Source of the DNA: Dehalococcoidia bacterium
Lineage (GTDB): Bacteria; Chloroflexota; Dehalococcoidia; Lucifugimonadales; JAGWBF01
Assembly (NCBI GenBank): GCA_021296015.1
Contig: JAGWBG010000085.1
Span: forward strand, 1 to 6,548
Length of the DNA stretch: 6,548 nucleotides
Direction of reading: 5' to 3'
Shown: positions 5,116-6,548 of the stretch, piece by piece
Layout of the letters: each line of letters begins with the position of its first letter
How positions within the stretch are numbered: the first letter of the stretch is position 1
Notes under the pieces: generated by a model
What the model saw: the letters and a program-made list of their open reading frames with translations, nothing else
Databases searched by the model: none
Told to the model about the DNA's origin: nothing
Translations under genes and position numbers: made by a program

Positions 5116-6444
5116 CTACTCAACAGCTATTTGGCCCGTAGTTAAATTATACTCCAATAACCCTATGCGTCGGAAGGTTTCCTCTATATATCTCAAATAA
5201 TAGCCATAGTCAAAAAGTCCGTTCAACTCATCCGGGGATAGATATGAGGTCACGTCGGCGTCGGATTTCAGTAGCTCCCGGAAGTCCATCTCTTCGTCCC
5301 ATCCACGCATAGCGTTCCGCTGTACCAGGTCGTAGGCACTCTCCCGGGAGATGCCCTTCTCTATCAGGGCAAGCAGGACCCTTTGGCTGAACAGGAGGCC
5401 GTGGGTGCTCTCCATGTTTTGCCACATTCTCTCAGGATAGACCCTGAGTCCCCGTATTATTCGGGTGAACAAGCCAAGTATATAGTCCAGGGCCAGGCAC
5501 GAATCAGGAATAATAAGCCGCTCCGCCGATGAGTGACTAATGTCCCTCTCGTGCCACAGTGCCACGTTTTCCAGTGCGGTAACACTGTGTCCCCTTATCA
5601 GTCGAGCGAGACCACACACTCGCTCGGAAAGCTCCGGGTTCCGTTTGTGGGGCATCGCTGAGGAGCCGGTCTGACCCTCCCCGAAAGGCTCCTCCACTTC
5701 CCTGACCTCCGTCCTCTGGAGAGAGCGGATTTCAGTGGCGAACTTTTCCAGGGAGGCGGCTATCAGCGCCAACGTAGTTACAAAGTGGGCGTGTCGGTCC
5801 CGTTGAACAATCTGATTTGAGACAGGCGCCGCCTCCAGACCCAGCCTGTTGCACACTCGTTCCTCAACTTGGGGCGAGACTGTGGCATGGGTCCCAACCG
5901 CGCCGGAGATTTTCCCCACCCGAACGCTATGAAGGGCCTGCGCCAACCTTTCCCTCTGCCTCTCCATCTCAGTCCACCACAGGGCCAGCTTCAGGCCAAA
6001 GGTTATAGGCTCGGCATGGACTCCGTGTGTCCGGCCTATCATCTGCGTATCTTTATAGGTAATCGCAGCGGATTTCAAACACTGGCATAGCTCATCAATG
6101 TCCTCGGAGAGGACCTGGCCTGCTTCCACTAGCTGTAGGCTAAGGGCGGTGTCAATGACATCGCTGGAAGTGAGACCCAGATGCAACCACCTTCCCTCAT
6201 CACCCAGTCCGTCGGTGACGGACCGAAGAAACGCCGTAACATCGTGCCGGGTGCGTTGGAAAATCTCTTCCATTCTGACATGGTCATATCTGGCCTGGCG
6301 AAGCTTCACCATGTCGTCTTGAGGAATGACTCCTTCTTCAGCCCATGCCTCGCACACTGCCAGCTCGACCTCAAGCCATTTGTTGTACTTGTTCTCGTCG
6401 GACCAGACTCGTTTCATTTCGGGCCGGGAGTAGCGGTCAATCAT
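5116..6444 (-). CDS. purB: Adenylosuccinate lyase
   Basis: Cytoplasmic enzyme of the fumarase/aspartase superfamily (EC 4.3.2.2). It cleaves SAICAR to AICAR plus fumarate, and adenylosuccinate to AMP plus fumarate, acting twice in purine synthesis. The 442 residues match the Bacillus/Thermotoga type (about 430). Seen: RPEM near the N-terminus, TRHDVTAF (65-72, conserved His67), GLTSSDVIDTA (90-100), GRTHGVHAEP (137-146, His140 as probable general acid), and the superfamily signature GSSAMPHKRNP (260-270) with the mobile-loop serines 261-262. DISHSSAER (301-309) is also typical of PurB. The fold is expected to be mostly helical and tetrameric. The ATG at 6444 overlaps the stop of the preceding gene as ATGA and has GGGAGG upstream. 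The AICAR it makes is also the by-product of histidine synthesis, linking it to the pathway on the other strand. It looks intact. Confidence 0.97.
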   Translation of the reverse strand: MIDRYSRPEMKRVWSDENKYNKWLEVELAVCEAWAEEGVIPQDDMVKLRQARYDHVRMEEIFQRTRHDVTAFLRSVTDGLGDEGRWLHLGLTSSDVIDTALSLQLVEAGQVLSEDIDELCQCLKSAAITYKDTQMIGRTHGVHAEPITFGLKLALWWTEMERQRERLAQALHSVRVGKISGAVGTHATVSPQVEERVCNRLGLEAAPVSNQIVQRDRHAHFVTTLALIAASLEKFATEIRSLQRTEVREVEEPFGEGQTGSSAMPHKRNPELSERVCGLARLIRGHSVTALENVALWHERDISHSSAERLIIPDSCLALDYILGLFTRIIRGLRVYPERMWQNMESTHGLLFSQRVLLALIEKGISRESAYDLVQRNAMRGWDEEMDFRELLKSDADVTSYLSPDELNGLFDYGYYLRYIEETFRRIGLLEYNLTTGQIAVE

Positions 6445-6548
6445 CCTGTTTGTACCTCCCTGCCGTGATACTCTTCCAGCGCAGTGATAACGTCTCGGAA
6501 GTCGCTAAATTCGTTATAGGGTACCTGCCTCTCGCTGCAAACTCGGGC
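6441..6548 (-). CDS. 3' end of an unrecognised gene upstream of purB
   Basis: An open frame enters from the right edge on the - strand and ends at TGA (6443-6441), overlapping the purB start as ATGA. The visible 35 residues end in FRDVITALEEYHGREVQTG and include YNEFSDF; the tail looks helical and charged. This is too little to assign a family. The ATGA overlap and the purB ribosome binding site inside its end argue that it is a real gene in the same operon, so the operon promoter must lie outside the window. Confidence 0.6.
   Translation of the reverse strand, partial: ARVCSERQVPYNEFSDFRDVITALEEYHGREVQTG
6455..6461 (-). promoter_or_regulatory. Shine-Dalgarno of purB
   Basis: AGGGAGG on the - strand, 10 nt before the ATG at 6444 and inside the end of the upstream gene. 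It confirms the purB start chosen. Confidence 0.7.

Noticed and set aside
5108..5160. AT-rich stretch before purC as a promoter
   Set aside because: It covers the end of the purB coding region and an 8-nt gap; no paired -35/-10 elements stand out, and purB-purC looks co-transcribed.

Overview
The window holds the ends of two biosynthetic operons facing each other tail to tail. No mobile element, CRISPR array, tRNA or rRNA was seen. Coding density is very high: genes overlap or sit within a few tens of bases, and there is no non-coding stretch longer than about 42 bases. The base composition is moderately GC-rich. Monofunctional HisB, separate PurS, a long-form PurC and a His-rich membrane protein of a kind I recall from Actinobacteria and Chloroflexota suggest a bacterium, perhaps Chloroflexota (Dehalococcoidia-like). 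That placement is from memory and is tentative.

Left half, + strand (1-3258): the 3' end of an unrecognised gene, then hisD, hisC and hisB. These encode histidinol dehydrogenase (last steps), histidinol-phosphate aminotransferase and imidazoleglycerol-phosphate dehydratase. The upstream gene overlaps hisD by 20 nt, hisD and hisC overlap by ATGA, and a 42-nt gap with a perfect 8-bp hairpin separates hisC from hisB. hisC is broken as written: an in-frame TAA at 2101-2103 stands where the conserved Glu of the PLP-site motif DEAY is expected. Two codons later the motif's Tyr is Asn. All other HisC motifs are intact on both sides of the stop and in one frame.

Right half, - strand (6548-3255, read right to left): the 3' end of an unrecognised gene, then purB, purC, a gene for a single-pass membrane protein with a His-rich extracytoplasmic domain, and purS. 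The order purB-purC-purS matches the classic Bacillus pur operon, but an uncharacterised membrane protein gene sits between purC and purS. purQ and purL do not follow; purS runs directly into the end of hisB.

The two operons meet at CTAG (3255-3258), where the TAG stops of hisB and purS overlap on opposite strands with no visible intrinsic terminator. Purine and histidine synthesis are metabolically linked (ATP and PRPP feed the his pathway, and AICAR returns to purine synthesis), so the pairing makes sense, although tail-to-tail placement does not imply co-regulation. The points most worth a second look are the broken hisC, the His-rich membrane protein inside the pur cluster, and the terminator-less convergent junction.
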